A stretch of DNA of 64,000 nucleotides, from assembly GCF_030150155.1 (NCBI RefSeq), contig NZ_JASLGR010000018.1:62001-126000 (forward strand), read 5' to 3'. The notes beneath the pieces are model-generated. The model saw only the letters and a program-made list of their open reading frames with translations, was not told the origin of the DNA and made no database searches. Shown here piece after piece: positions 34,332 through 42,848 of this stretch; position 1 is the first letter of the stretch; each line of letters starts with the position of its first letter. Source of the stretch: Nocardioides sp. (lineage in GTDB: Bacteria > Actinomycetota > Actinomycetes > Propionibacteriales > Nocardioidaceae). Both the position numbers and the translations under genes were made by a program.

Positions 34332-35848
34332 GCGACCCCCACGACACGCTCCAGGAGGCCTTCTGGGCGTACGAGCGCGCCCTGATGGCCAACGACCTCG
34401 CCGAGCTGGACCGACTCTTCGCCCCCGGCCCCGGCACGCTGCGCGGTGACGCCAACGGCCTCCTGGTCGGGCACGACCAGATCAGCGCCTTCCGCGGCAA
34501 CCGCGCCGTCCCCGCCGACGGCAAGCCCTGGAGGCGAATCGTCCAGACCCACGTCCAGGCGATCGACGCCGACCACGCCCTGATCGTCGCCGTCACCGAG
34601 CTCGCCACCGGTGGACGCGGCCAGCAGAGCCAGCTCTGGGCCCGCCTCGACGACGGCTGGAAGGTCACCGCCGCCCACGTCTCGGTCCCCGCACCGGCCC
34701 TGGACACCCGGATCTGGCGGGTCGTCGGCGACCCGCTCGTGGCCGGTGACACCGAGGGCGACCTCGCTGGGGAGAGCGTCGCCGTCAAGGACCTGTACGC
34801 CGTCGCGGGCCAGCCCATCGGTGCCGGCAACCCCGCCTGGCTGGCTCAGGCCACCCCGGAGACCACCCACGCCTGGGCCGTGCAGCGCCTGCTCGACGAG
34901 GGCGCCGATGTACGCGGGATCGCCCGCACCGACGAGTTCGCCTACTCCCTGGCCGGCACCAACGCGCACTACAGCACCCCGCCGAATCCGCAGGCCCCCT
35001 ACCGGATCAGCGGCGGCTCCTCCTCGGGCTCGGCCAGTGCGGTCAGCCTCGGCCAGGCCAGCATCGGCCTGGGCACCGACACCGGCGGCTCGATCCGGGT
35101 CCCGGCCGCCTACCAGGGCCTGTACGGCATCCGCACCAGCCACGGGGCCATCCCGGTCGACGGCCTGCTCCCGCTGGCCCCGACCTTCGACACCGTCGGC
35201 TGGATGACCCGCGACGCGGCCCTGCTCGCCAGCGTCGGCGAGGCACTGCTCCCCGGCTCGCACCGGGTGCCGAGCGCGACCCCGGCCGACCTGGTCGTCG
35301 TCGACAGCCTGCTCGACCTCGCCCAGCCCGACGTCGCCGCCGCGATCCGCGCCTGGATCGACGCCCTGCCCGCCGCACCGCGCCGCGAGCGCTGGGACGC
35401 CGACCTGGAGGCCTGGCGTCAGGTCTACGTCACCTTCCAGGCACAGCAGGCCTGGGACGTGCACGGCGCGTGGCTCGCCACCCGGCTGGACACGCTCGGT
35501 GACGACGTACGCGCACGGTTCGAGACCGCACGCGACGTCACCGACGAGGCCGCCGAAGCCGCTGCCGAGGCCGCCGACGTCGCCCGCGACGCGATCCGCG
35601 CCTTCGTCGGCGACCGGATCCTGGTGCTGCCCGCAGCCAGCTCGGTGGCGCCGCGTCCGAGCGAGGACACCCAGGCGATCCGCGAGGCCACGATGCGGCT
35701 GACCAGCATCGCCGGCCTGGGCGGTCTCCCGGCCGTCACCGTGCCGCTCACGACCGCCGAAGGGCTGCCGTGCGGGGTCTGTCTGATCGCCGCTCCGGGA
35801 CGTGACAAGGACGTGTTGTCAGTCGTGAAACAACTGACACGCTTCTGA
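34328..35848 (+). CDS. AtzH-like domain fused to an amidase, candidate oxalurate hydrolase
   Basis: 506 residues. Residues about 1-125 form a SnoaL/AtzH-like (DUF3225) domain (LQEAFWAYERALMANDLAELDRLFAPG...LWARLDDGWKVTAAHVS). The rest is an amidase-signature enzyme with the Lys-Ser-Ser triad: Lys in AVKDLYAVAG, RISGGSSSGSASAVS and GTDTGGSIRVPAAYQGLYG. In Klebsiella, HpxY (amidase) and HpxZ (DUF3225) are separate proteins of oxalurate catabolism. This fusion in a pucG-containing locus suggests the same reaction. Family known; substrate inferred. Confidence 0.88.
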   Translation: MSDPHDTLQEAFWAYERALMANDLAELDRLFAPGPGTLRGDANGLLVGHDQISAFRGNRAVPADGKPWRRIVQTHVQAIDADHALIVAVTELATGGRGQQSQLWARLDDGWKVTAAHVSVPAPALDTRIWRVVGDPLVAGDTEGDLAGESVAVKDLYAVAGQPIGAGNPAWLAQATPETTHAWAVQRLLDEGADVRGIARTDEFAYSLAGTNAHYSTPPNPQAPYRISGGSSSGSASAVSLGQASIGLGTDTGGSIRVPAAYQGLYGIRTSHGAIPVDGLLPLAPTFDTVGWMTRDAALLASVGEALLPGSHRVPSATPADLVVVDSLLDLAQPDVAAAIRAWIDALPAAPRRERWDADLEAWRQVYVTFQAQQAWDVHGAWLATRLDTLGDDVRARFETARDVTDEAAEAAAEAADVARDAIRAFVGDRILVLPAASSVAPRPSEDTQAIREATMRLTSIAGLGGLPAVTVPLTTAEGLPCGVCLIAAPGRDKDVLSVVKQLTRF

Positions 35849-35856
35849 AACATCCG
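35845..35856 (+). promoter_or_regulatory. CTGAAACATCCG box at the uraD promoter
   Basis: The box ends 5 bp before the TACGCT -10 hexamer (35862-35867), which is 6 nt before the uraD GTG. It continues as GAAAC-ATCC-GTTTC, an inverted repeat, and another TGAAACA lies 20 bp upstream (35826-35832). The RpiR product of this operon is the obvious candidate binder. Confidence 0.65.
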
Positions 35857-35873
35857 TTTCTTACGCTCACGAT

Positions 35874-36371
35874 GTGAGCAGCTTCGACGACTTCAACACG
35901 GCCTCGGCGGCCGTCGCTGAGGCCCTGATCGCCCCGTGCGTGGCGATCGGTTCCTTCGCCCGCGAGGTGGTCGCCGATCGCCCGTACGCCGATCTCGGCG
36001 CGCTCCTGGAGCGCGCCCGGATCCAGGTCTCGACCTGGACCGACGCCGAGGTCGAGGGCGCTCTGGCCGACCATCCCCGGATCGGCCAGCGCCACCGGGG
36101 CGAGGGCGCCAGCGCGGCGATGAGCCACGCCGAGCAGGCCGACCTGGGCCTGGCCAGCGCCACGCTGGCCGCCCGGCTCGAGGCCGGGAACGCAGCCTAC
36201 GAGGAGCGCTTCGGCCGGATCTACCTGGTCCGCGCGGCCGGGCGCACGGCCGAGGAGCTCCTGGCGCTCCTGGAGCAGCGGCTCACGAACGACCCCACCA
36301 CCGAGCTCGCCGTGACGGCGAGCAACCTGGGCGAGATCGCCCTGCGACGCCTGGAAGGACTCTTCACGTGA
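35874..36371 (+). CDS. uraD: OHCU decarboxylase
   Basis: 165 residues from GTG 35874 (leaderless layout). UraD signature: active-site His67 in ADHPRIG, then SHAEQADL, GNAAYEERFGRIYLVRAAGRTAEELLALLEQRL and TASNLGEIALRRL. It decarboxylates 2-oxo-4-hydroxy-4-carboxy-5-ureidoimidazoline to S-allantoin. It is directly followed by uricase with a 4-bp overlap; the intermediate enzyme, HIU hydrolase, is not in this window. Confidence 0.92.
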   Translation: MSSFDDFNTASAAVAEALIAPCVAIGSFAREVVADRPYADLGALLERARIQVSTWTDAEVEGALADHPRIGQRHRGEGASAAMSHAEQADLGLASATLAARLEAGNAAYEERFGRIYLVRAAGRTAEELLALLEQRLTNDPTTELAVTASNLGEIALRRLEGLFT

Positions 36372-37309
36372 CGATCAAGGTAGGCGCCAACCAGTACGGC
36401 AAGGCCGAGGTCCGCCTGGTCAAGGTCGATCGACCGGCCGGCTACCCCAGTGCCGACGAGGCGGGCCAGGTGCACGTGCTGCACGACCTCAACGTCACCA
36501 CCCAGCTGCGCGGCGACTTCGACACCGCGTTCACCGAGGGCGACAACTCCCACGTGCACGCCACCGACACCCAGAAGAACACCGTCTACGCCAAGGCCCG
36601 GGAGTGGGGCATCACCTCGGTCGAGGAGTTCCTGATCGGGCTCTCGCGCTACTGGGCCGAGCAGCCGTACGTCGACTCGACCTGGTTCAAGGCCGAGGAG
36701 TTCGCCTGGTCACGGATCGGCGAGGGCACCCTGGGCGCGGGCCACTCCTTCGCCCGGACCGGCACCGAGACCCGCACCTGCGTGGTGCAGACCTACGGCT
36801 CGGGTGAGCAGGCCGAGACCTTCGTGGTCGCCGGGCTGAGCGACCTGGTCGTGATGAAGTCCACCGGCAGCGAGTTCCACGGCTTCCCGCGCGATCGCTA
36901 CACCGCCCTGGGCGAGACCGACGACCGGATCATGGCGACCTCGGTGACGGCCTGGTGGCGCTTCGCCGACGACGCCGCGGGCCAGGATCGGGACTGGAAC
37001 GCCCTCTACGACGGCGTGAAGAAGGTCCTGCTCGACACCTTCGCCGACATCCACTCCCTGGCCCTGCAGCAGACCATCTACGCGATGGGAGCCGCCGTGC
37101 TGGAGGCGTTCCCCGAGATCGTCGAGCTGCGGATCTCGTGCCCGAACAAGCACCACTTCGTGGTCGACCTGGCCCCGTTCGGTCTGGAGAACCCTGGCGA
37201 GGTCTTCTACGCCGCGGACCGGTGCTACGGCCTGATCCAGACCACTGTGGTCGACGACGACCATGCCCCCCAGCCTCGGGCCTGGGCCGGCATCCCCGCC
37301 TTCGCCTGA
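36368..37309 (+). CDS. pucL: Urate oxidase (uricase)
   Basis: 313 residues. Tunnelling-fold uricase motifs: NQYGKAEVRLVKV (active-site Lys), TEGDNSHVHATDTQKNTVYAKAREWG (Thr of the catalytic dyad), STGSEFHGFPRDRYT and SCPNKHHFVVDLAPFGLENPGEVFYAADRCYGLI. It oxidises urate to 5-hydroxyisourate without cofactor. GTG start overlapping the uraD stop. Confidence 0.95.
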   Translation: MTIKVGANQYGKAEVRLVKVDRPAGYPSADEAGQVHVLHDLNVTTQLRGDFDTAFTEGDNSHVHATDTQKNTVYAKAREWGITSVEEFLIGLSRYWAEQPYVDSTWFKAEEFAWSRIGEGTLGAGHSFARTGTETRTCVVQTYGSGEQAETFVVAGLSDLVVMKSTGSEFHGFPRDRYTALGETDDRIMATSVTAWWRFADDAAGQDRDWNALYDGVKKVLLDTFADIHSLALQQTIYAMGAAVLEAFPEIVELRISCPNKHHFVVDLAPFGLENPGEVFYAADRCYGLIQTTVVDDDHAPQPRAWAGIPAFA

Positions 37310-37319
37310 GGTCCTCGCG

Positions 37320-38666
37320 ATGCGCATCGATGCCGTCAGCGCCTCCCGGGTGCTCGTCGGCGACACCTTCGTCCCTGCGACCCTCCGGTTCCACCGGGGC
37401 GTGATCTCCTCGATCGAGGGGGCCGACGCCGAGGTCGAAGGCGTGGTGCTGCGCGTCCCCGAGACGGCGTACGTCGTCCCGGGGATCGTCGACACCCACG
37501 TCCACATCAACGAGCCCGGCCGCACCGACTGGGAGGGGTTCTCCTCGGCCACCGAGGCCGCTGCTCTCGGGGGCGCCACCACCCTGATCGACATGCCGCT
37601 CAACTCGATCCCGCCGACCACCACGGTGGCGGGGCTGCGGCGCAAGCAGGCCGCGGCCGCCGAGCAGCTGATGGTCGACGTCGGCTTCTGGGGCGGCGCC
37701 GTGCCCGACAACCTGGCCGACCTGGAGCCGTTGTGGGAGGCCGGGGTGTTCGGCTTCAAGTGCTTCCTCTCGCCCAGCGGCGTCGACGAGTTCCCGCCCC
37801 TGAGCACACCGCAGTTCCACCGCGCCCTGGCTGAGATCGCCCGGTTCGACGGCCGGATGATCGTGCACGCCGAGGACCCGACGGTGCTCGCCGAGGCCCC
37901 GACGCCGCCGAGCCGCGCCTACCGTGACTTCCTGGTCTCGCGCCCCGACGCGGCCGAGGTCGCCGCGATCCGGACGGTGATCCAGGGTGCCCGGGAGACC
38001 GGGGCACGGGTGCACCTGCTCCACCTGGCCAGCGCCGAGCCCCTGGACCTGATCAAGGACGCCAAGGACGAGGGCCTGCGGCTGACGGTGGAGACCTGCC
38101 CGCACTACCTGACCTTCGCCGCCGAGACGATCCCCGACGCCAGCGCCCAGTTCAAGTGCTGTCCCCCGATCCGTGACTCCGGCACGCGTGAGGCACTGTG
38201 GGCGGCGCTGCGCGAGGGGATCATCGACGTGGTGGTCTCCGACCATTCCCCGGCCACGGTCGAGGAGAAGACCCGCGGCGACGGCGACCTGCAGCAGGCC
38301 TGGGGCGGTGTCTCCGGTCTCCAGGTCGGGTTCAGCGCCGTCGCCTTCGAGGCACGACGTCGTGGCCTCGGGCTGGCCCAGGTCAGCCGCTGGATGAGCC
38401 GCACCACCGCCGACCTGGTCGGTCTGTCCCATAAGGGCCGGATCGAGGTCGGGGCCGACGCCGACCTGGCGATCTACGACACCGGGGTGGAGCTGCGGAT
38501 CGACGTAGCCCGGCTGGCCCACAAGAACCCGATCTCCGCCTACGACGGCCTCCGCCTCGGTGGCCGTGTGACCCGCTCGATCGTGCGCGGCAACGCCCTC
38601 GACGTCGAGCACCCCGACTGGAGCTGGGGCACCCAGCTCCGCCGACCCGATGAGGTGAGCGCATGA
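37320..38666 (+). CDS. allB: Allantoinase
   Basis: 448 residues from ATG 37320. Cyclic amidohydrolase motifs: GIVDTHVHINEPGRTDWEGF (metal His-x-His), the carboxylated Lys in FGFKCFLSPSG, HAED, HLLHLASAE and VVSDHSPA. Hydrolyses allantoin to allantoate. An earlier in-frame ATG at 37263 lies inside uricase. Overlaps pucG by 4 bp. Confidence 0.93.
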   Translation: MRIDAVSASRVLVGDTFVPATLRFHRGVISSIEGADAEVEGVVLRVPETAYVVPGIVDTHVHINEPGRTDWEGFSSATEAAALGGATTLIDMPLNSIPPTTTVAGLRRKQAAAAEQLMVDVGFWGGAVPDNLADLEPLWEAGVFGFKCFLSPSGVDEFPPLSTPQFHRALAEIARFDGRMIVHAEDPTVLAEAPTPPSRAYRDFLVSRPDAAEVAAIRTVIQGARETGARVHLLHLASAEPLDLIKDAKDEGLRLTVETCPHYLTFAAETIPDASAQFKCCPPIRDSGTREALWAALREGIIDVVVSDHSPATVEEKTRGDGDLQQAWGGVSGLQVGFSAVAFEARRRGLGLAQVSRWMSRTTADLVGLSHKGRIEVGADADLAIYDTGVELRIDVARLAHKNPISAYDGLRLGGRVTRSIVRGNALDVEHPDWSWGTQLRRPDEVSA

Positions 38667-39913
38667 CCGATCCGACCCACCGGTCCCCCTTGCAGGTCCC
38701 GCCGCGGCTGCTGATGGGGCCGGGGCCGATCACCGTGGACCCCCGGGTGCTGCAGGCGATGAGCCTGCAGCTGGTGGGTCAGTTCGACCCGTTCATGACC
38801 GACACCATGACCGAGACGATGGCGCTGTACCGCACCGTCTTCGACACCGCCCACGAGCAGACCTTCCTGGTCGACGGCACCTCCCGGGCCGGGATCGAGG
38901 CGGCCCTGGTCTCCCTGATCGAGCCGGGGATGCGGGTGCTGGTGCCGATCTTCGGTCGCTTCGGCCACCTCCTGGTCGAGATCGCCACCCGCTGCCGTGC
39001 CGAGGTGCACACCGTGGAGGTCCCGTGGGGCGAGGTGGTCGACCCCGCGCTGATCGAGACGGCGGTGGCCCGGGTCCGCCCCGACCTGATCGCGATCGTC
39101 CAGGGCGACACCTCGACCACGATGTGCCAGCCGCTGGCCGACCTGGGCCGGATCGCCCACGACGCCGGGGCGCTGCTCTACGTCGATGCCACCGCCTCCA
39201 TCGGCGGCAACGAGTTCCACACCGACGCCTGGGGCATCGACGTGGCCACTGCCGGGCTGCAGAAGTGCCTCGGCGGTCCGTCCGGCTCGGCTCCGATCAC
39301 GATCAGCCCGGCCGCCGCAGAGCGGATCAACGCCCGCAAGCAGGTCGAGGCCGGTGTCCGCACCGCCGACGACGACACCGCCGAAGGTCGCCGCACCCGT
39401 CCGGTGATCGCGTCGAACTACTTCGATCTGGCGCAGATCATGGACTATTGGGGCCCCCGTCGCCTCAACCACCACACCGAGGCCACCTCGATGCTGTACG
39501 CCGCCCACGCGGCCGCCAGCCTGCTGGTCGAAGAGGGGGTCGACGCCGCCGTCGCACGACACACTCTGCACGGTGAGGCGATGCTCGCCGGGGTCACCGG
39601 CCTGGGGCTGGACACCTTCGGCGACTTGGCGCACAAGATGACCAACGTCGTCGCGGTCCGGATCCCCGACGCGCTCGGGTCCTCCGGTGGCGACCGGGTC
39701 CGCACCGCGATGCTCGACGACTTCGGGATCGAGATCGGCACCTCCTTCGGTCCCCTACACGGCAAGGTCTGGCGGATCGGGACGATGGGCTACAACGCAC
39801 GCAAGGACGCCGTGCTGACCACCCTCGCCGCCCTCGGTCAGGTGCTGCGCGCCGAGGGCGTGACCCTGGCCGCCGACGGCGGTGTGCGCGCTGCCGAGGA
39901 GGTCTACCAGTGA
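38663..39913 (+). CDS. pucG: Ureidoglycine-glyoxylate aminotransferase
   Basis: 416 residues, class V PLP enzyme. LLMGPGPITVDPRVLQAM at the start and the PLP Lys in TAGLQKCLGGPSGSAPITIS. Relatives called PucG move the amino group of S-ureidoglycine to glyoxylate, giving oxalurate and glycine. Position between allB and allC supports this rather than serine- or alanine-glyoxylate transaminase. No ureidoglycine aminohydrolase (allE) is in the window. Confidence 0.88.
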   Translation: MTDPTHRSPLQVPPRLLMGPGPITVDPRVLQAMSLQLVGQFDPFMTDTMTETMALYRTVFDTAHEQTFLVDGTSRAGIEAALVSLIEPGMRVLVPIFGRFGHLLVEIATRCRAEVHTVEVPWGEVVDPALIETAVARVRPDLIAIVQGDTSTTMCQPLADLGRIAHDAGALLYVDATASIGGNEFHTDAWGIDVATAGLQKCLGGPSGSAPITISPAAAERINARKQVEAGVRTADDDTAEGRRTRPVIASNYFDLAQIMDYWGPRRLNHHTEATSMLYAAHAAASLLVEEGVDAAVARHTLHGEAMLAGVTGLGLDTFGDLAHKMTNVVAVRIPDALGSSGGDRVRTAMLDDFGIEIGTSFGPLHGKVWRIGTMGYNARKDAVLTTLAALGQVLRAEGVTLAADGGVRAAEEVYQ

Positions 39914-41190
39914 CCGCCATCGACACCGGTGCCATCGACGCTGCCGAGGTGTTGGCGCGCTGCGCCGCCCTCGACGCCTTCACCGCCCACCCCGGGCTGC
40001 TGGAGCGGACCTACCTGACCCCCGAGCACGCGGCAGCCAACGCCCAGACGGCGCAGTGGATGGCCGAGGCCGGACTGGCGCCGTGGGTCGACGCCGCCGG
40101 CAACCAGTGGGGCCGCCGCGAGGGCCCCGTGCCCGGCGGCCCGGCTCTGGTGCTGGGCAGTCACCTCGACACCGTCCCCGACGCCGGCTCCTACGACGGG
40201 ATGCTCGGCGTGATGCTGGCCATCGCCGTCGCCGAGCGGCTGCGTGGCACGGCGCTGCCGTTCGCGCTCGAGGTGGTCGGCTTCTCCGACGAGGAGGGCG
40301 CACGGTTCGGCAAGGCGCTGCTCGGCTCGCAGTCGGTCGCCGGACGCTGGGACCCCGCCTGGTGGGAGCAGACCGACGCAGCCGGGATCACCCTGCGCCA
40401 GGCGTTCCTCGACTTCGGCCTGGACCCCGACCGGATCGCCGACGCGGCCCGGAGCCCGGAGTCGATCGTGGCCTACCTGGAGGCCCACATCGAGCAGGGC
40501 CCGCTGCTGGAGGCCGCCGACCGCTCGCTGGGCTACGTCACCACCATCGCCGGGGCCCGGCGCTTCGTGCTGTCGATCCTCGGCGAGGCCCGGCACGCCG
40601 GCGGGACGCCGTACCCGCGACGCAAGGACGCCCTGGTGGGCGCCTCGGAGGCGATCGTGGCGATCGAACGGCTGGCCAGGGCCAGCGAGTGCATCGCCAC
40701 CGTCGGCAAGATCGAGGCCCACCCCGGAGCGGTCAACGTGATCGCCGGCCGGGCTGACTTCACCCTCGACCTGCGGGCGGCCACCGACGCCGAGCGCGAC
40801 ACCATGTTCGACACGATCGTGGCCCAGATCGGTGCCGAGTGCGAGGCGCGCGGCCTCGGCTTCGCGTACGTCGAGACGCACGCTGCCACCGCGGCACCGT
40901 GCGCCCCGTGGCTCCAGCAGGCGGTGATCGACGGGATCGGTGCCACCGACGACCGCGACAGCCACACCCCGATGGGGATCTGGTCGCGGGCCGGCCACGA
41001 CGCGATGGCGATCGCCGAGGTCGCCGACATCGGGATGCTCTTCGTGCGCTGCTTCGACGGGATCAGCCACCACCCGGGTGAGTCGGTGCGCGAGATCGAC
41101 GTCGCCCGGGCCCTCGACGCCTTGGAGGCCGCCGTGCTCGCCGTCGCCGAGACCTGGCCCCCACGCACCGGCACCCCCGGACAGGGCTGA
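39910..41190 (+). CDS. allC: Allantoate amidohydrolase
   Basis: 426 residues from GTG 39910, M20 family. Metal ligands are in GSHLDTVPDAGSYDGMLG, FSDEEGARFG and the final SHHPGESV. The substrate-side blocks EAHIEQGPLLE and GEARHAGGTPYPRRKDAL are typical of allantoate/ureido hydrolases. It converts allantoate to S-ureidoglycine, CO2 and ammonia, the substrate of PucG. Coupled to pucG by a 4-bp overlap. Confidence 0.9.
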   Translation: MTAIDTGAIDAAEVLARCAALDAFTAHPGLLERTYLTPEHAAANAQTAQWMAEAGLAPWVDAAGNQWGRREGPVPGGPALVLGSHLDTVPDAGSYDGMLGVMLAIAVAERLRGTALPFALEVVGFSDEEGARFGKALLGSQSVAGRWDPAWWEQTDAAGITLRQAFLDFGLDPDRIADAARSPESIVAYLEAHIEQGPLLEAADRSLGYVTTIAGARRFVLSILGEARHAGGTPYPRRKDALVGASEAIVAIERLARASECIATVGKIEAHPGAVNVIAGRADFTLDLRAATDAERDTMFDTIVAQIGAECEARGLGFAYVETHAATAAPCAPWLQQAVIDGIGATDDRDSHTPMGIWSRAGHDAMAIAEVADIGMLFVRCFDGISHHPGESVREIDVARALDALEAAVLAVAETWPPRTGTPGQG

Positions 41191-41193
41191 GCG

Positions 41194-42012
41194 ATGCGTC
41201 TGGACGAGCGGATCGCGCGGGCCCACGCCGAGCTCTCCCCCCAGGAGCGGCGGGCGGCCGACACCCTGATGGCGAACCTGGACGACCTGGCGACCTACCG
41301 CGCCTCCGAGCTCGCCGAGCTGGCCGGGGTGTCGAAGGCGACCATGTCGCGGCTCTTCCGCTCCCTCGGCTTCGCCGACTTCGAGGAGGTCCGCGAGCAC
41401 GTCCGCACGCTGCGCAGCGCCGGCCTCCCCCAGCGCGTCGACGGCGTCCCCGATCTGGAGACGCTCACCGCCACCCAGGCGGCTCACGTCGCCGCAGCGA
41501 TCACCCAGCCCGGGGTCGCCACCGCGGTGGCCTGGCTGGCCGAGGCCGACGAGGTCGTGATCCTCGGCTGGCGGGGCAGCCACTCGGTCGCCCTCAACCT
41601 GCGCCACCACCTGATCCAGGCCCGCGGTGCGGTCACCGTCGGTCCGGTGCCGGGCCAGTCCATCGGCGAGGACCTCGCCTCGCTGGGTCCCGGCTCGGTG
41701 CTGCTGGTGGTCGGCATCCGGCGTCGCCCGCGGATCTTCGGTGACCTGCTGGTCCGGGCCCGCGCCACCGGCGCCCGGGTGATCCTGATCGCCGATCCGA
41801 CCGTGACCGGTCACGTCGGCCACCTCGCCCAGGTCGACCTCTGGCTGGAGTGCCAGGTGGAGACCAGCCTGGCGTTCGACTCCTACGCCGCCGCGGCCGC
41901 ACTGGCCAGCGTGCTGGCCGACGGAGTGCTCTCGGCCCGCGGGGCCGCCGCCCACGAGCGGGTCTCGCGGATCGCGGGCGCCTACGACGAGATCGGGGAG
42001 GTGGAGGAGTAG
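41194..42012 (+). CDS. MurR/RpiR-family regulator of purine degradation
   Basis: 272 residues. N-terminal HTH_6 (LSPQERRAADTLMANLDDLATYRASELAELAGVSKATMSRLFRSLGFADF) and a C-terminal SIS domain (EVVILGWRGSHSVALNLRHHLIQARG, ARATGARVILIADP). RpiR relatives (e.g. HpxU-type) control hpx/all genes. It lies inside the operon, so it probably senses a pathway intermediate and acts at the two CTGAAACATYCG boxes. The link is inference. Confidence 0.88.
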   Translation: MRLDERIARAHAELSPQERRAADTLMANLDDLATYRASELAELAGVSKATMSRLFRSLGFADFEEVREHVRTLRSAGLPQRVDGVPDLETLTATQAAHVAAAITQPGVATAVAWLAEADEVVILGWRGSHSVALNLRHHLIQARGAVTVGPVPGQSIGEDLASLGPGSVLLVVGIRRRPRIFGDLLVRARATGARVILIADPTVTGHVGHLAQVDLWLECQVETSLAFDSYAAAAALASVLADGVLSARGAAAHERVSRIAGAYDEIGEVEE

Positions 42013-42848
42013 TGGACCTGGCCTGGGTGGACTCCTGGCGCACCCCGCGCGACCGCACCGGTCTGGGGCTGGCCGCCGGGGAACGGCTGGTCGCCGGTGG
42101 CACCTGGCTCTTCTCCGAGCCGCAGCCCTCGGTCAGCGGGCTGGTCGACCTGACCGCACTGAACTGGCCCGCCGCCGAGCCGCTGCCCGACGGTGGGCTG
42201 CGGATCGCGGCGACCTGCACCATCGCGCAGGTGCAGACCGCGCCGTGGCCGACCCCGATCGCGGCCCTGGTGCGCGAGTGCGCCGACGCGTTCCTGATGT
42301 CGTTCAAGATCCAGGGTGCCGCCACCGTCGGCGGCAACCTGTGCCTGGCCCTGCCCGCCGGAGCGATGATCTCGCTCTTCTCCGGCCTCGGCGCCGAGGC
42401 GGTGATCTGGACCCCGGAGGGGGGCGAGCGGCGCGAGCCGGTCGCCGACCTCGTCCAGGGGGTGCTGACCACGTCGCTGGCCCCCGGTGAGGTGCTGCGG
42501 GCGGTCGAGGTCGCCGGACCTGCCCTCGCGGATCGGTACGCCATGCGGCGGGTCTCGCTGACGACGTACGGGCGCTCGGCGGCGCTCGTGATCGCCCGTC
42601 GCACCCCGACCACCGTGCTGCTGACCGTGACCGCCTCCACCCCGGCACCTCGGGTGCTCGACCTCGGCCCGGATCCCACACCGGAGGCCGTCCGCGCCGC
42701 CCTGGAGACCATCCAGCACTGGTACGACGACGTGCACGGTGCCCCGGACTGGCGCCGCGCCACCACCGAGACCCTCGCGGTCGAGGCGGTCGCAGCGGTC
42801 ACAACCGTCACCGACGTCACCACCGGCACGAGCAAGGAGTCCCGATGA
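42012..42848 (+). CDS. Xanthine dehydrogenase FAD-binding subunit
   Basis: 278 residues from GTG 42012, which shares its G with the preceding TAG. FAD-binding (PCMH-like) blocks: GLAAGERLVAGGTWLFSEPQ and FKIQGAATVGGNLCLALPAGAM. The C-terminal CO-dehydrogenase-flavoprotein-like part includes the block SLTTYGRSAALVIAR. It passes electrons from the Fe-S/Mo partner encoded next (ATGA overlap) to NAD. Confidence 0.88.
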   Translation: MDLAWVDSWRTPRDRTGLGLAAGERLVAGGTWLFSEPQPSVSGLVDLTALNWPAAEPLPDGGLRIAATCTIAQVQTAPWPTPIAALVRECADAFLMSFKIQGAATVGGNLCLALPAGAMISLFSGLGAEAVIWTPEGGERREPVADLVQGVLTTSLAPGEVLRAVEVAGPALADRYAMRRVSLTTYGRSAALVIARRTPTTVLLTVTASTPAPRVLDLGPDPTPEAVRAALETIQHWYDDVHGAPDWRRATTETLAVEAVAAVTTVTDVTTGTSKESR

